From the NCBI RefSeq assembly GCF_040954835.1, contig NC_090704.1, positions 40,924,979 to 40,988,978 of the forward strand: a stretch of DNA of 64,000 bases, in the 5' to 3' direction. Source of the stretch: Lepisosteus oculatus. Taxonomy: Eukaryota > Chordata > Actinopteri > Semionotiformes > Lepisosteidae. The notes beneath the pieces were generated by a model. The model saw only the letters and a program-made list of their open reading frames with translations, searched no databases and had not been told where the DNA came from. Shown here piece after piece: positions 43,851 to 56,723 of this stretch (position 1 is its first letter; each line of letters opens with the position of its first letter). The translations under genes were made by a program, and so were the position numbers.

Positions 43851-46814
43851 CCAATGTGTTGTAAGTTTCGAGGATGACCGGCCAATCACAGCAAAGCCGA
43901 CCCAGAATGCACAGTTACAGGAGCAGATCGTAAAACCAGCTCCTCATTGCATCATTCTCGAGATCTTTAAAGATCACAAAAAAAGATAAAAGCGAAGGTC
44001 ACGTCGTAGGATTTCTTCTAGGTATATAAAAACCCTTGTACACCGTCTTTACCAAGATTTTAAAGTAATAAATGTGGTGTACAAGCTTTACAATTAGAGG
44101 ACCTACATATTCTTGCTCAACACGTTTGACTCGGTTACACTCCCCAAACATGATCAGAGAGAGAAAAGAACAATGCGTTTGATTTAGGGCCAAAAGGCAA
44201 TGCAGTTGTGGAATTCAGATTCTGCACTGATACGCTGTTTACTATTCTGATTCGTATTTTAGTTTCAGCTTTATTTCGAAAGGCACAATTATCAAAAGCT
44301 CGTATTGCCTTCATATAGATGTACTCATCTATGAAACCTATTCTATTTCGGTCCGCTCTTCCTGGATACAGATGGTTCACTCAGACTTCTTCAGCAAAAT
44401 GCACCACAGTAAATACAATGCAGTAAAATTTATCCAGTATAAATGGTAATCTTGGTAAATGAGAACTTGTTCTCAATTAACATGTCTGATTAAATTAACA
44501 ATTAAGTAGCACGATTACTACAAAAAGGGGACATTGAATTCACCACGTATGATGCTTAAAGATTCTATTGCTAACTCATTGGTTTTAGGTTCAATAATTT
44601 ACTGATGCAGTCTGCATTTCTCCCTTTCAGCTGAGCAGTGCTCTTTACACAAAAATGGCAGTAATGTCCGTCTCTCACAGCTACAGGTGGAGAGAGGCAG
44701 CAGGTGTGAGGGATTTGGGGATTTTTTTTTCTTGTTTAATTCGCTCCCTGAGAAGGGAAAGCACCAGAGTCTCTGGAACCCAAAGGTCAAGTTTCCTGAC
44801 AGCTGAGAAGAGTCTTAAAGCTTAAAGTGAGACATTCCAGCCATAGTAGTCTTTCTATTGTCAACTCCCTAGTTACTCGGCGAGGAACCTGTGCTGTCTC
44901 AGGAATTCACCAGAAGGGACCAGGGTTGGACCTGAAGGTCTGTCTCATAAATGGCATGAACAAGGAATGTAAAGATTCCCCACATTCCTATGCATGCTTC
45001 AAACAGCTTCCTAAATGTGGCGGGAAGCACTGCAAGTGAGCAGAACAATCAGTTGTATTTATTCTTTATAAAACGAAGTGATCCAGTTTCATGGGTTATT
45101 AAACGGCAAAATCTCTAACAGGAGTCATATCCTTCAAAAGGTACAAACGAGCACCGGACATCTTGGTGGCTGACGGAAATAGTTCATTACTCATTCTCAG
45201 TAACACTTTAATAAAGATCGTAATGCTCAAGCTGAACATTTCTCTCCTGATAAGTTTGCACTGACGCACAGAGCTGCCTTTTGTGTTAACTGATGACTCA
45301 GTTCATATTGGATTAAAATGAACTGATGAAGAAGTGTCTCTTCTTATTGAATGTAATTGCATGCGTTTCTGGAATTGTTTCCATACTGCACATCTAAATA
45401 TATACTGTAGCTCCTTCAGATGTTCTTCATCCTCTGACAGCTGTCTTCTGGATCTGACTGGCACCTGTGCACACAGAAAGGAGAGGGAGAGCTCTCAGTA
45501 CTTCAGACATGCTATACATTCAGAGAGTTCAGCTTTTACTCAGCCTTGATCTGCCGAAGGGTGTGTGCTAGAGGTTTTATTGCCATCTGTATCTCCATTC
45601 ACAATATCTTCACTTATCTGCAGACAGAAAAAGATCATAGTGGGGTTTTTTTATTTGCTAGTGAGAAGATGACACACCGAAGGCACTGATAAATTCCTAA
45701 ACAGCTCCACACAGAGTCTTATATTGTATTTACCACCTCTACACCGATGTTTTGTATCATGCTTTAACAAGACTGTGGCTTGTTGTCGTTCTATGATAAA
45801 TCACAGAAAATGTTTCTGAGTGCAGACAGGCCATCCAAAAACTGTCTAAAGCAGAGCTACTTAGCTTGCAGCCCCCAGTCTACTCTACTGCAGAATTTAG
45901 ATGTAAGAAGCCCTTTAATTGCTATATTGTTTACAGGGTAATAAAGGATCCTGTTGTTGCAAGATTCTGTTAAGGAGTTAGTAGTGTAGACACTGCAGGC
46001 TGAGTAGCCTTGGTCTTGTGCATCGTGTTCAGTTCTGTTCATAACATTATAAAACAGACACAGTGGTATGGAAGACATACTGTACAAGTAAGAAGACACA
46101 AAAGTAGTCGAGTGCCAGGACTGGAAATATGAAGCACGGACAGATTAAGGGGTGCATGATTCTGCACAAGCATGAGGAAAAACACTCATAGCAATTGAAA
46201 CTGTCTGTTTGCATTGTGTATCTGTTATTATTTTTTAAGACTGACAGGGCACAAGAATCTGGTTCGTGTGTCCATTCATTGACTGTGAGGTTTCTAATTC
46301 ACCTCTCTGCCTGTCTGTTACCAAACCCAGAAGTTTAAGAATAAACGTTTTTTTACCGTGATGTCAAATTTTTAAAATACTGTCGATGCCACATCTAACT
46401 TACATTACAAGAGACTCAAACAGAGCAAAACCATAATTACACCAGTAGCAAAGATCAGCGATTTAGGTGTGGGTGGTTATGCATTTTCTTTAGGATGACT
46501 GTATATGTATAGCTTGGATATGATGTGCTAGAAGTGATTCAGGAAAATAGAATCAACATGCATTTAAAGTGTATACTTAATGGTAGGATTTTATCCAGAG
46601 TTACAGTTGTCTATTTCCTATATGGAACTCATTGACGCAAGTGTGCTTTCTGAAGCAGATTACGCCAAGGTGCTTTGTTCCAGAATGTTGGAACCACCTG
46701 GGATCCAAGCCCACAGACCTCCAATCAGGACTCTAGAACTTACAGATCTCTAAGCACCACTACATGATGGCATCCTTATCCTTTTGGATAAAGAGGGGGA
46801 CCTGTCAGCTTGCC

Positions 46815-46940
46815 CTCCAACGGACTGGTGTCCCATTCAAGGTACAGTATATCGTGCCTGTCGCCCTTTGCTTGCAGTGATAGGCACCAGCTGCCCCATG
46901 ACCTTAAATTGGATGAAGCAAAGAGAAAATGGATGGATGG
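46815..46940 (+). repeat. 5'-truncated SINE-like repeat copy
   Basis: Only the 3' half is present: CGGACTGGTGTCCCATTCAA, a degraded GATAGGCACCAGCTGCCCC-type segment and a terminal AAATGGATGGATGG tail. Confidence 0.7.
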
Positions 46941-47949
46941 AACAGTCATCTTAAAATCTGTTCCCTGTTTGGTCACTGCACATTTTACCATACTGGCTAC
47001 CTATGGTATCATAATCACCCATTTGGAGAAGGACATTCTCTATAAAAAAAAAACAGTCTTTATTTCTGTCAAGTTTTGTCTTTCACACTAAGGCTGGCTA
47101 GTTACCTACCCTTCTCAATGCAACAGAAAACAGGCTTTGGCTAAAATACTTTATGCATAAAATACATACTGTATGTGTATGTTTGACATTATTGTTTTCA
47201 GGTTTAATTCAGCTCTGGTTACAGCATTATTGTTGTGTGATTATTTATTGTTATGGCAATGGAATTTATTTCTCTATTCATTATTGTGGCGCAGTACAAA
47301 CAATTTATAAGATGTGAATTCTGCATCTGCTGACTACTGAGTTAACAACATACAGCAAATTAATCTTGGTATTCACTGCTGTTTAGTTTTAATGACTACA
47401 TACTGGAAGATGATTAAGATTTAATGCCTGTGTGGAAAGGGTTGTTATTACTGCAGTGTAGTGGAATGTATTAATTTTGGGATAATTTGCTCCGATTTTG
47501 CCACAACAAAATATCTGTCTGAATAAAAAAGGGCTTTGGATTGGTTTTTCGAACGACATGAATAATGCATTGTTTGTGCCACAGTGGAGTTCCAAGTTGA
47601 AAACATACACGCTTAATGTCACAGCAAGACGGTTTTTACACACATCCATCATCTTCGACAAACAAATCACACTTGCCGAGTTTAAGCCTTTCTTTTCTGT
47701 TTTCATCTATTCTCTTGGCATAGCTAGCCTGCTGAAAAGGTACTGAGCTTACAAAATAGAGCCCAGTAGTTCAAAACTCCAGGGTTAGATGGCTGTTAAG
47801 GCTGTTAAAAACTGCCAGTCCCTGGATTCTGAAGACTAGTATGTATTGGATTATAAAGTCTTTTTGATCCTATTTTTACACTTAATGAAATCAAAGACAA
47901 GGATAAACCTCATGTCATGCAGAGAAGGAGGATTTTTTAAAATTTGAAG

Positions 47950-48010
47950 TACAGTAGTTCTTCTACGGATGTATACAGTAGTTCATTACAGTGGGCAATA
48001 CAGTAGTTCT
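47950..48010. repeat. Three-unit direct repeat of TACAGTAGTTC
   Basis: TACAGTAGTTC occurs at 47950, 47974 and 47999, a spacing of 24-25 bases. It is a small minisatellite in intergenic DNA. Confidence 0.8.
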
Positions 48011-48379
48011 TCACTTATATGTTGATCTCCGAAATACACCACTTGCTAAAACTCGTTTCAGCTTCCATTTTCTTTAGCAATAAAAGATAGGAAGATTCCA
48101 AGTGAGAAGAGTCAAAACATTTGTCATTCATTGTGGGGAGATCGCTGCACATCTACAAGACTTGGAACCCGGCTTGAAGGCCTTTGTGTTGTGTGTTATT
48201 TATATTTAACAAAATAAAAAACCCACACAAGATTCGGCCATCTCTGTTTTTGTTTTTTGTTGGGATTTTTTTAACAACGCCTTAAAGTTTTCAACACCAG
48301 GATTTAGTTATGTGCGGTTTTAAATTTGAAAAAGCTGGGAGTGGAAGCTACTGTATGCCTGTGCACACGTTCCTTCCAG

Positions 48380-48760
48380 AGTTTTTTTACCCTTTGATCG
48401 AAGCGAAGTGTGGCATGACTTGGGCGTATTGTCAATGTGCCCACCATCAAGGAAGGAGATGCTGTTGAACAGACCTTTCATAGGGTTTAACAGGCGTCTC
48501 CCGCAGCGATAAAAACACGGAAACGCCCTGGAACACATGCAAGCCCCGTTTCGCCGAGCTGACAGGGCAGACAGGCCGGCGGTGCGCTCAGGAAGACCTG
48601 AAACCTCGCAGAGATGCGGGGATGTCACATTTCGTTAGGCGCCCGGCAGGACAACGGAGTGAGCGAAGCGGTGAGCCGGGCGACACGGGGCTGTGATTTT
48701 ATCTCAACCGATTACCACCCCAGGGCTCGTCCGTCGCACTGGCGTCTTTGATCAGAAACA
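48380..48760. other. CpG-richer patch with no assigned gene
   Basis: Many CG dinucleotides cluster here (for example GCCGGCGGTGCGCTC and GTGAGCGAAGCGGTGAGCCG) in otherwise AT-rich DNA. It could be an unannotated promoter, a distal pycr1 start or an enhancer. No exon could be supported. Confidence 0.3.
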
Positions 48761-50588
48761 ACGCCAAAAATAAAAAATAAACAACTACAGACCGCATCAT
48801 TTCACTACGGACTTCAATTAAAATCACATCCACGACCGTCACCTCACAAAGGCTGTTGAAGAGAGAAGATCCTGTCAAGGAAGGAAGGAAAAGTCGGTGG
48901 TGCGTGGCACTAGAGATCGACTGGGACGCAATAAATGCAAAATGTTTATTACAAAAAGCAATGAGTGCAGTATTTCAAAACTCCAGGCTGTTCGTAAGAA
49001 ATGACACACCTAAGGTTTTAATGTTACATGTATCCAGTAAGTTCAAATAGCTGAACAGTACTACTGAAAGCTGAAAGCTCAGCATCAAATTCACTGAGTC
49101 AAGTAATATCTGCGGATGACTTGCACTGAATTCTGAAGCAAGTTTAACATTTATAAAATACTGTATTATTGTGATGTTTTCTCATACACAGCCTTGAACA
49201 GGCGACTCCAAATTCAATTGCCCTTGATAGGTAAATCAGGTAAATGAGGTTAACTTGATGATAAATAATAGGAATGCTACACAACCCAGGACAGATTCTC
49301 ATCAAACCCTTGTTGACGTGAATTCGTAAAAAAAAGAGGGAGAGACTATTTTCCCTGCACAGGACTAATTGAAAAGTCTGATTTTTTAAAAGAACTTTCA
49401 TCATACATATAACTGTTTCCTTTGAAGGTAAAATGAGCAAATTAGCAAATGTACACACAATTTTGAGCTCAGTGTGAATGGGGTGTGTTTTCAGAACTTT
49501 GATGAATGTCCGTATTTTATTGAGAAACCTGAAACTGGGGGATTTTAGCTCAGGAATTGGTATGGAAAATATTTCAGTTTTGATAGCAATTCTGTAGAAT
49601 ACTGTAGTTATGAAAACAAAATAAGTGTGCACAAATAAGTAAGACTGCTTTCAATAACTCATCTGTTACGGGTTTGGGCCCTATCATCCAAAACAGTTGT
49701 TACATTGTCGTTTATGACACTACTGAATCTTATTTCTGTGTGATCATGAAGCAGACACAAAAACAAGAGTCTAGTTAGTACATTACAGGCTTTGCTTTCT
49801 TGATCCTACAGTTCATGTTTCCAGTTTGGAAGGAAAAACTAAATTAATTATGCTCTGTTGCTAAAATAAGTTAAATAAATAAGGCAATCACAATGCAAAT
49901 CTGACAAGAAAAGTTTCTGCTTTTCTGGGCTACTCTCTCAACAGTGAGGAAGTTGACTGAAGTACAGTGAACGTGAATTTCTGCCATCAGTCTGAGAGAT
50001 CAACACGGTAAGATCAACTTGTCAACACAGAATGAGGCTTTCTGTTGCCGATTCGGATTCTGCTCTCCTGGGGATCAAGCAGCGCAACGGGTGATGTTGC
50101 CATCAGTCATGCCAAGGATGCTGAAAGCAACTCTTATCTCAAGCTGAGTGTCGGAAGATGCGATAGCTCTTTAATGAAGGGGGAAGGAGGGATCATTCCA
50201 GGTGATTCTACTCAATGCCAAAGATGGATAAATGCTGCTGTTGAAATCACAGGATTCCATCTGACTGCAGAGACATAGCAAGCAGTTTGAAAGCTTGGAT
50301 GTAAGTCAAGGAGAAGAAAATTAGATTTCGTGGACCTGGAAGAAGGAGGTAGAAGAGGCTCAGACTGAGTGATTCTTGTCAGATCGATACCCTAAGCAAT
50401 CAATTCAATTGCAGTGGCTCTTTCAGGCAAAAGCGGCACATAGACAAGAGGAAGGGCTTAGGACAAGGCCAAGAGGACACACGAGAATTTTGCAGAGAAA
50501 ATGGCATTTTGTGAGGTGGAGCAAGTTAAGGCCTGATGGGGAAAGATGTCTCCTGAGGTGGTAGGGATAGGGAGATCGGAAGGAGGGG

Positions 50589-50594
50589 TTTATT
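50589..50594 (-). terminator. myadml2: Candidate polyadenylation signal for myadml2
   Basis: TTTATT on the plus strand reads AATAAA on the minus strand, 61 bases past the myadml2 stop codon. The 3'UTR would be very short. Confidence 0.4.
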
Positions 50595-50654
50595 TTTTCC
50601 CAGTCAGATGAAGAAAGGAGAGTGCTTGAAGCCTGGGGGCTGCAGCCGGGCCCC

Positions 50655-51563
50655 TCAGGGCGTCTGGGAGACGAACCGGATCCTCTGGGAGTAGATCAGG
50701 TCGGCGATGTACAGGACGAGGTTGGCGTAGGTGAAGATGGCCACCACCAGCTGGCTGTCCCAGGGGCACTTCCCCCGGGGGCAGCCGGAAGGCCGGCTGG
50801 GCTGGCCGTACTTCTTGTCGAAGCAGAACACGGGCCAGATCACGGCGGCGCTCACGTACAGCAGGACTGCCAGGAAGGTGTAGATCACCACAAACCGGTC
50901 AAACGGGCACCGGAGCGCCGACGTCCGCCCGGAGACCGTCACGCCCACCACGATGACCGTCACGGCAAAGCAGAAGCTGTAGACCGCCACGCAGTACTGC
51001 GTGGCGATGTGGCGGCCGTACTGGCTGTCGTTGACCAGGGCCCCGAAGATGATGCAGGCCACGAAGGCCTGGACGATCTTCAGCAGCCCCGAGACGGTGG
51101 CCATGTAGCCCACCACGTGGCCCGGCTTGGCCCGGGTGAGGAGGACCTCGGCGGCGTACGCCAGGGCGCAGAGGCAGGAGCAGACGGTGACGCCGATGCG
51201 GTAGCCGCGCACCTCGCAGCCGCCGGCCGGGCACTCGGAGCGCAGGAAGTAGACGGGGTAGACCACGGAGGCCGTCACGTACATGAGCGTGGCCAGCATG
51301 GCGAAGGCGATGGTGAAGTTGTCCCAGGAGATGCGCAGGCAGGAGTGGAGGCGGGTGAAGTCCAGCGCGAAGACCACCGCGGACACGGCGAAGCAGAAGC
51401 ACCACACGAACATGCAGAAGGTCCCGTAGGCGGCGCTGTAGCCCGCCTGGTGCGCCACCAGGCTCAGAGTGGTGCAGCCCAGAGCCAACTGGCACAGGCG
51501 GGCCACGCCAACGGCGGACGCCACGGCGGAGATGTTCAGGTAGTGCCCCCCCTGCGGATCCAT
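50655..51563 (-). CDS. myadml2: Myeloid-associated differentiation marker-like protein 2
   Basis: A single uninterrupted coding exon gives 302 residues (human MYADML2 has 307) and aligns along its whole length. I chose the ATG at 51563 (MDPQGGHYLN) because this matches the mammalian N-terminus. An in-frame ATG 18 codons upstream (51617) adds an unconserved stretch, and an acceptor-like GAGCAG ends at 51575. The protein is a multipass membrane protein with two MARVEL domains. Hydrophobic segments fall roughly at 17-37, 46-68, 80-102, 122-142, 153-175, 185-210, 222-245 and 271-292. The most conserved blocks are TVSGLLKIVQAFVACIIFGA, CPFDRFVVIYTFLAVLLY, AAVIWPVFCFDKKYG and the C-terminal CPWDSQLVVAIFTY with YSQRIRFV. 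Biochemical function is not established. The exon is strikingly GC-rich compared with its flanks. Confidence 0.95.
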   Translation of the reverse strand: MDPQGGHYLNISAVASAVGVARLCQLALGCTTLSLVAHQAGYSAAYGTFCMFVWCFCFAVSAVVFALDFTRLHSCLRISWDNFTIAFAMLATLMYVTASVVYPVYFLRSECPAGGCEVRGYRIGVTVCSCLCALAYAAEVLLTRAKPGHVVGYMATVSGLLKIVQAFVACIIFGALVNDSQYGRHIATQYCVAVYSFCFAVTVIVVGVTVSGRTSALRCPFDRFVVIYTFLAVLLYVSAAVIWPVFCFDKKYGQPSRPSGCPRGKCPWDSQLVVAIFTYANLVLYIADLIYSQRIRFVSQTP

Positions 51564-51574
51564 GCCAGGCCCTC

Positions 51575-54500
51575 CTGCTCGCGGGCTGATGTGAGGGCGG
51601 AGAGGAGAAAGCCGCACAGCCTCACTTGCCTACACGAATGCCTGGCCCCCTCCGTCTGAGCCGCCCTGAAGGACAGACGCAGAAAACGTGCCTCTTTATA
51701 GGGAAAGACTCAAATATAAATCACTGTACTATGGAATTAGTCCAATCTGTTGGGATTTTTTTTTTATTTTCTTTTCCAAATTGTCTTTTAGCCAGATCAC
51801 GAGGGGGAGAATTGGCAACCGATCGCTTACATTATTTGTTTTTCATCATGAAATAACATAACGTTCTCTATGTTTTAAGTCAGACTGTAAATGCAAGTAC
51901 AACATTCCAGGCCTTTATGATGATTAAACTTCCACACTGAAAGGCCTAGTGAGTATAGAATCTAACCAGTACCTTTGGCAAGCTGTTTATTTACAATTTA
52001 AGCATTTTCCATTTAGTTTAAACATTAATTTCATATACAATGTATAATTTAAAAAGAGGAATCACCAAAGCATGATAGAGGAGGCTAGACTTGTTGCTGT
52101 TAATGTTGTATTTCCTTCGTGTTTTCTTACTTGTATTATTGTTCCATGCTATGTGTCTTCCGAGTTTTCGCAGTAAAGATGGCCAAACCGTAGCTGCGAT
52201 GCTCCAGATTTGCACAGCGCAGGGCTCCAGGGATCCACCTCAGCGTCGACTTAATCAGAAACAGGTTTTCCTTGCTGCGGCGGTGTCTCTTTCCTATTCA
52301 GACCCCAGGGCCCGGTACCATCCTTGTCCTTGCTGCTGCGGTCAGATATATTCGGTCCACTCCCAGCCTCTGTGTTACAGACACGTCTCTCTCTCTCTCC
52401 CTTTCTCTGAGCAGGCGAGACTGTCAGGGGAGAGTTATTTAAGAGCAGCAATGCAGCTGAGACCAGCGCAGTCTTGGCAAAGGCCACAATTCTGCTATAA
52501 ATAGTGATCTATATTAACAAAGGAATGGGGAGGGCAACCACATGTGATTCTGAGGTACCAGCGTGTTGAGTTGTGTTCCTCTGGGACCATGAGCTTTCTG
52601 CTTTTAAAGAAAGGTGTTGTTCCTGAGCAGAGGTGCTGTGCTTGTGTTGCAGATGCTGTCAAATGTAACATACTGTATGCCATTTTATGTTTATGTTAGC
52701 CTGTCACTAATCTGTTCTGTAATCTCATAAGACATAAAAACGTCCTTTTCGTTTTCATTTTTATATATATTTTTTGAAGGCAGTTCAATGTTCTCTAAAA
52801 AACTATCTAGATTTCTGATACCTATCTAGGATTTTTGTATTGCTTCTTACATCAGTTTCTTAGGTGTGTAAGCATGTAGAGTGCAGACTTCTAAATAAAT
52901 CTTAGTGTCAGACTACAGTTAATATTTTCAAGCACTTAATCTTTTTTTAAATTGGTGTCCCTTTAATTTCTTCAGCACAGAGTGTGTTCTTTAAGCAAAA
53001 AGGCATCTGGTCCTTCTAAGCTCAAAACAAAGTGATTTGTTTTCTGGAAGCAGTAGTTATTTGGACGTACACAACACTAACTATTGCTCTATGCTATATG
53101 GCAACAACAACTGAGCAACGAAAACTAACACTTAGGCCTGGAATTCTCAAGTTACTGTAGAACTATTTTTAAGCGGATCGAAGTCAGATATTCGTGGAGA
53201 AGTAGCGCCATCGTGTGTTATTTCGTGGAATTACAAGTATAACTGTTACCGGTAAAAGGCCAAACTTTTGTTGGGATACTTGCTGCTTCATATTTTTGTA
53301 TAAAGATATGTCATTCCTGGATTAAGCATAATTATAAAACAGCTTTGATGCCAGCATTAATTATTAACTAGATCCTCAGCCACGTCCTTGTATGTGACTT
53401 TGCAAATCCATGGCACACACCTGAAGAAGGGGCACACTTGTGCACACAATGGCCTGCCGTGTATTTTGTTCATGTAGAATTTCAGGCAATATTGAGGAGG
53501 AAATCTGGACACTCTTCACAGCTTATATACTATACACAGAACAGCTACCAAAGGCCACTCGATCTCATGGGTAATACGCGGGCACTCCAGAGAGTGCTAT
53601 GTCAGCTGGGTTTGTGGAGATGCCATACCACAAGCATGCACTGGTTAATGTCAGCAATCTTATTGCCATCTGTTGTGTCCCAAGCTTCTATTCATATCGA
53701 TGGTTCCAATTGTATGTGCACCGATTGCATGTGTGCACGTTTGATTTCATGAGCTCTCTATGAACAACAATCAAGGCTAAAGCACTGTGTACAGTTTCAG
53801 GTTTTGCCATCCGTTCTGTATTCCTGTGTGCTGGGACTGTGACCAGTCAGAGATTTTGAGAGCATGAACATAAACATATTTAACCTGTTTTTTTCTTTCT
53901 CCAAGTCCCAAGTTTCAACTGCATTTGCAAGCTTGACATCCCAAACCCGACCAGAAAGGTTCAGAAAGAACACAGCGAGTCTGTTTGCCATAATAATGTT
54001 TCCTTTCTTTAGATCTGTTACAAAGACATGCGGTTAAAACAGAAAAAACAAAACCAAAAAAAAAGAATATTTACAATTTACAAAGAATCACTTCTCTGTC
54101 TGAATAGCACTTATAAATATGATTTACATAATAAAATAAATATGTATCATTACCAAAGTAGCTTGAGTTCTGTTAAAAAAATATGTTACAGGACATAATA
54201 CAATAATAACCATTTTTCCTGGTTGATATGAAGTATTTTTTTTTATTTATAAAACGTAATGTCAACCAACATTTGTGTAGAGCAGTTTTTTATTTCATAT
54301 AGTTTTTGTTATAAAAAAAAAGTCCAGCGTGTCTTCATTTGTTCGTGTACTGAGGAAACGTGCACCGTGCGAATGACGCGCTCCAGTCTGAGTCTAGGCT
54401 GTTTGTTTATACAGTGGGCTCTAAAGCACTTCAAAACCTAACGTACACACCTGGTGAAAGAGAAATCTAACTGGAATACAATTGAAATCAATCTTCCAAT

Positions 54501-56723
54501 TTCTCTATAAAATTAAAAAGTAGATGGCAATAAAAAGAGGCAGGAATCGAAATGTTCTTTAAAGGCAGGTTATTTGGGTTTTCTTTGTGCAGTAGAAATA
54601 CAGAAAAATTCCCAAGGCCACTTTGACTGAGCTGCTGTGAATACCCATTTTATAATGACTGATCCTACAGCAAAAAAAATATTTATCATCTTGAAGACTA
54701 AGCACAAAATGAATCCCATAGCTTTGTGTTGCTCTGTTAGTGCTTTGGAGCTTTTAACAAATGTGGAAACAGCATTTTTGCTCCAGATTTACAAAACTTT
54801 CATCTGAAGCGTGTCATTGAAAGAAAAGTTTGGTTTGGTTCAGAGTTGTTTAAAAGCAGAATCGCCCTAGTTTGGATGTGAATGACTAGGTTTTCTGAAT
54901 GCTGGTTAGTTTGGTACAGTTAAAAAACTTGAGTTCAGCAGCTTCAGACTCTACTGTACAGAAACATGGGAGGAATTAGGAGAATTGGAACAACACCATG
55001 GGTGAGTAAAACCCAAAGTGCTCTACTACCACAGCGTCATCTTACTTTGACATTCAGAATAATGCATCTGATTAATAAAGCTTAATCAATCAGTTTAATA
55101 GATAGCTTTAATACTAGCTGATAGGCGTGTATGTGAGATATCTCAATTATACTAAGAAATACTATTTAATTAAAATATTACAATGAAAGCCATTGCTGCC
55201 TTGCAGCGCTGGGACCCTGGGTTCAACTCCCAGGCTACTGTCTATGTGTTCTATTTTTGTTTCCCTCGGGTGCTGCAGTGTCCTCCCACAGTCTGAAGAC
55301 ATACTGGTAAGTTAATTGCCTTCTGGGAAAACTGGCGCTGGTGTGAGTGCATATCTGTGTGTCTGCCCTGAGATGGTCTGGAGTCCCATCCAGGGTGGAT
55401 CCTGCCTTGTGCCCACTGCTTGCCAGAATAGGCTCTGGCTCCCCTACGACCCTGAATTAGTTAAGGCAGTTAGAATATGGGTGGATAGATGGACTACAAT
55501 TAAACGTTTTGCTTTGGTTTTGGCTGAGTGGATATCAATGCATATTTAGCTGCTGTGTTTTTTTCTAGCCAAGCACTTTGAAACTGGTCCTGTGGATCAA
55601 ACCGGTTGCCCAAACAACTTCTGTCTCCATCCATTCCTCATCACATGTTGCTCGGGTCCTAAATTCATTCAAATGTTTTCAAACAGCAGCACCAACTCAC
55701 AGATTTTAACATTCTCACCCAACAGAGCCCAGGAAATCACTGCATTGGAGGTAGACACCGTGACTAACAACAAGAAAGAGCAAAATGGTGTGAACTCTTC
55801 TTACATTTGGTAAGGCACTCGGAACACGTTCCATTCAGCCATAACGTAAAGACGTAAACATTTACTTCTTTTCATTAGGCTAACAGCACAGAGGACTAAA
55901 GTGGAAAAATTTGCTGGTACAATAAGAAACGTTCTGCATTAAAGTCGGGAAGGTGTGTCATTTCTGCCGTTATGTCCACAGCGACATAGATGTCTACAGG
56001 TTTGGTTGCAAGTTTGTGTGTGTGTTTCATGAAGGTCGTCAGGTCCGGAGTGGTTCTGAGCAGAATCGACCTCTCCTCAAAGTTCCAGTTTGTCTAATTC
56101 CCAATTGATGGAGTCACAGGCCCTCTAGTCCCATCTTCCCTGGATTAAAAAAGGATGGATGCTCCAGTGCTTTACCAACCAAGCTTGTCTGCGTGAGTCG
56201 GATCATGAAAGGAAAAACGAAGTCCGAAGAATAAAAAAAAAAAAAAAAAAAACTTGGTCCGCTTCTTGCTGTGGACCCTGATTCTGTTTTTTTTTGTGTC
56301 TGTAATTTTAAAATTGAACATCCTAGTCTCTCAGCAATGGCTAGGGATCTCTTTCTTTTACTAGAAATGACGAACAAGAACAACGAAGACAAAAAAAAAT
56401 GGAGTATCCTTAAAACGGGATTACGTTCGTAATATTTTCTTTTACAACCAAAAGATAATTTAATGACAAAAATAAGCAGAGGAGGATGCATTTTTGTCGT
56501 GTTGCATTCCAGAAGTTGCTCTTGGCGTTTCTTTGCCTTGAATTTCTGCTTGAAGGACAGCTGCAGGTGCTGCAGCAGGCAAGGTGAACTGCTTCCTGCA
56601 TAGCTGGGAAAGGGTGATTTGTGGGACTAGGGTGCAGAGGGGCAGAACATGAGGGGGGGGGGGTTTCCTGACCCCAATTTTGCGGGAAACAAGTCACTGG
56701 TGTATATAAAGTGGGCTGTGAGC
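51575..56723. other. Region between myadml2 and the notum stop codon
   Basis: Contains the myadml2 upstream region on the left (GC drops sharply after 51600; a CT-rich run near 52385-52400) and an uncertain length of notum 3'UTR on the right. A SINE-like copy lies at 55195-55495 and an A-run of about 20 near 56231-56251. AATAAA-type hexamers on the minus strand exist (for example 54242-54247), but none clearly marks the notum 3' end. No additional gene was recognised. Confidence 0.5.
55195..55495 (+). repeat. SINE-like repeat copy
   Basis: Near-complete forward copy. It begins GCCATTGCTGCCTTGCAGC with the B-box-like GGGTTCAACTCCC, passes CCTCCCACAGTCTGAAGACA and ends CGACCCTGAATTAGTTAAGG with a GGGTGGATAGATGG tail. 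Confidence 0.8.

Larger units (their letters stand above)
43887..50588. other. Intergenic region between pycr1 and myadml2
   Basis: 6.7 kb without a recognisable gene. It contains a truncated SINE copy (46815-46940), a three-unit 25-base array (47950-48010) and a CpG-richer patch at about 48380-48760. The short open frames here show no family resemblance. Confidence 0.5.

Noticed and set aside
48320-48628. 102-codon minus-strand frame in the CpG-rich patch
   Set aside because: Composition explains the lack of stops. There are no recognisable motifs and no splice context.
50622-51659. Long plus-strand open frame of 345 codons
   Set aside because: It is the antisense of the GC-rich myadml2 exon. 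Its Gly/His/Asp-rich product has no family look, and the minus-strand frame matches MYADML2 end to end.
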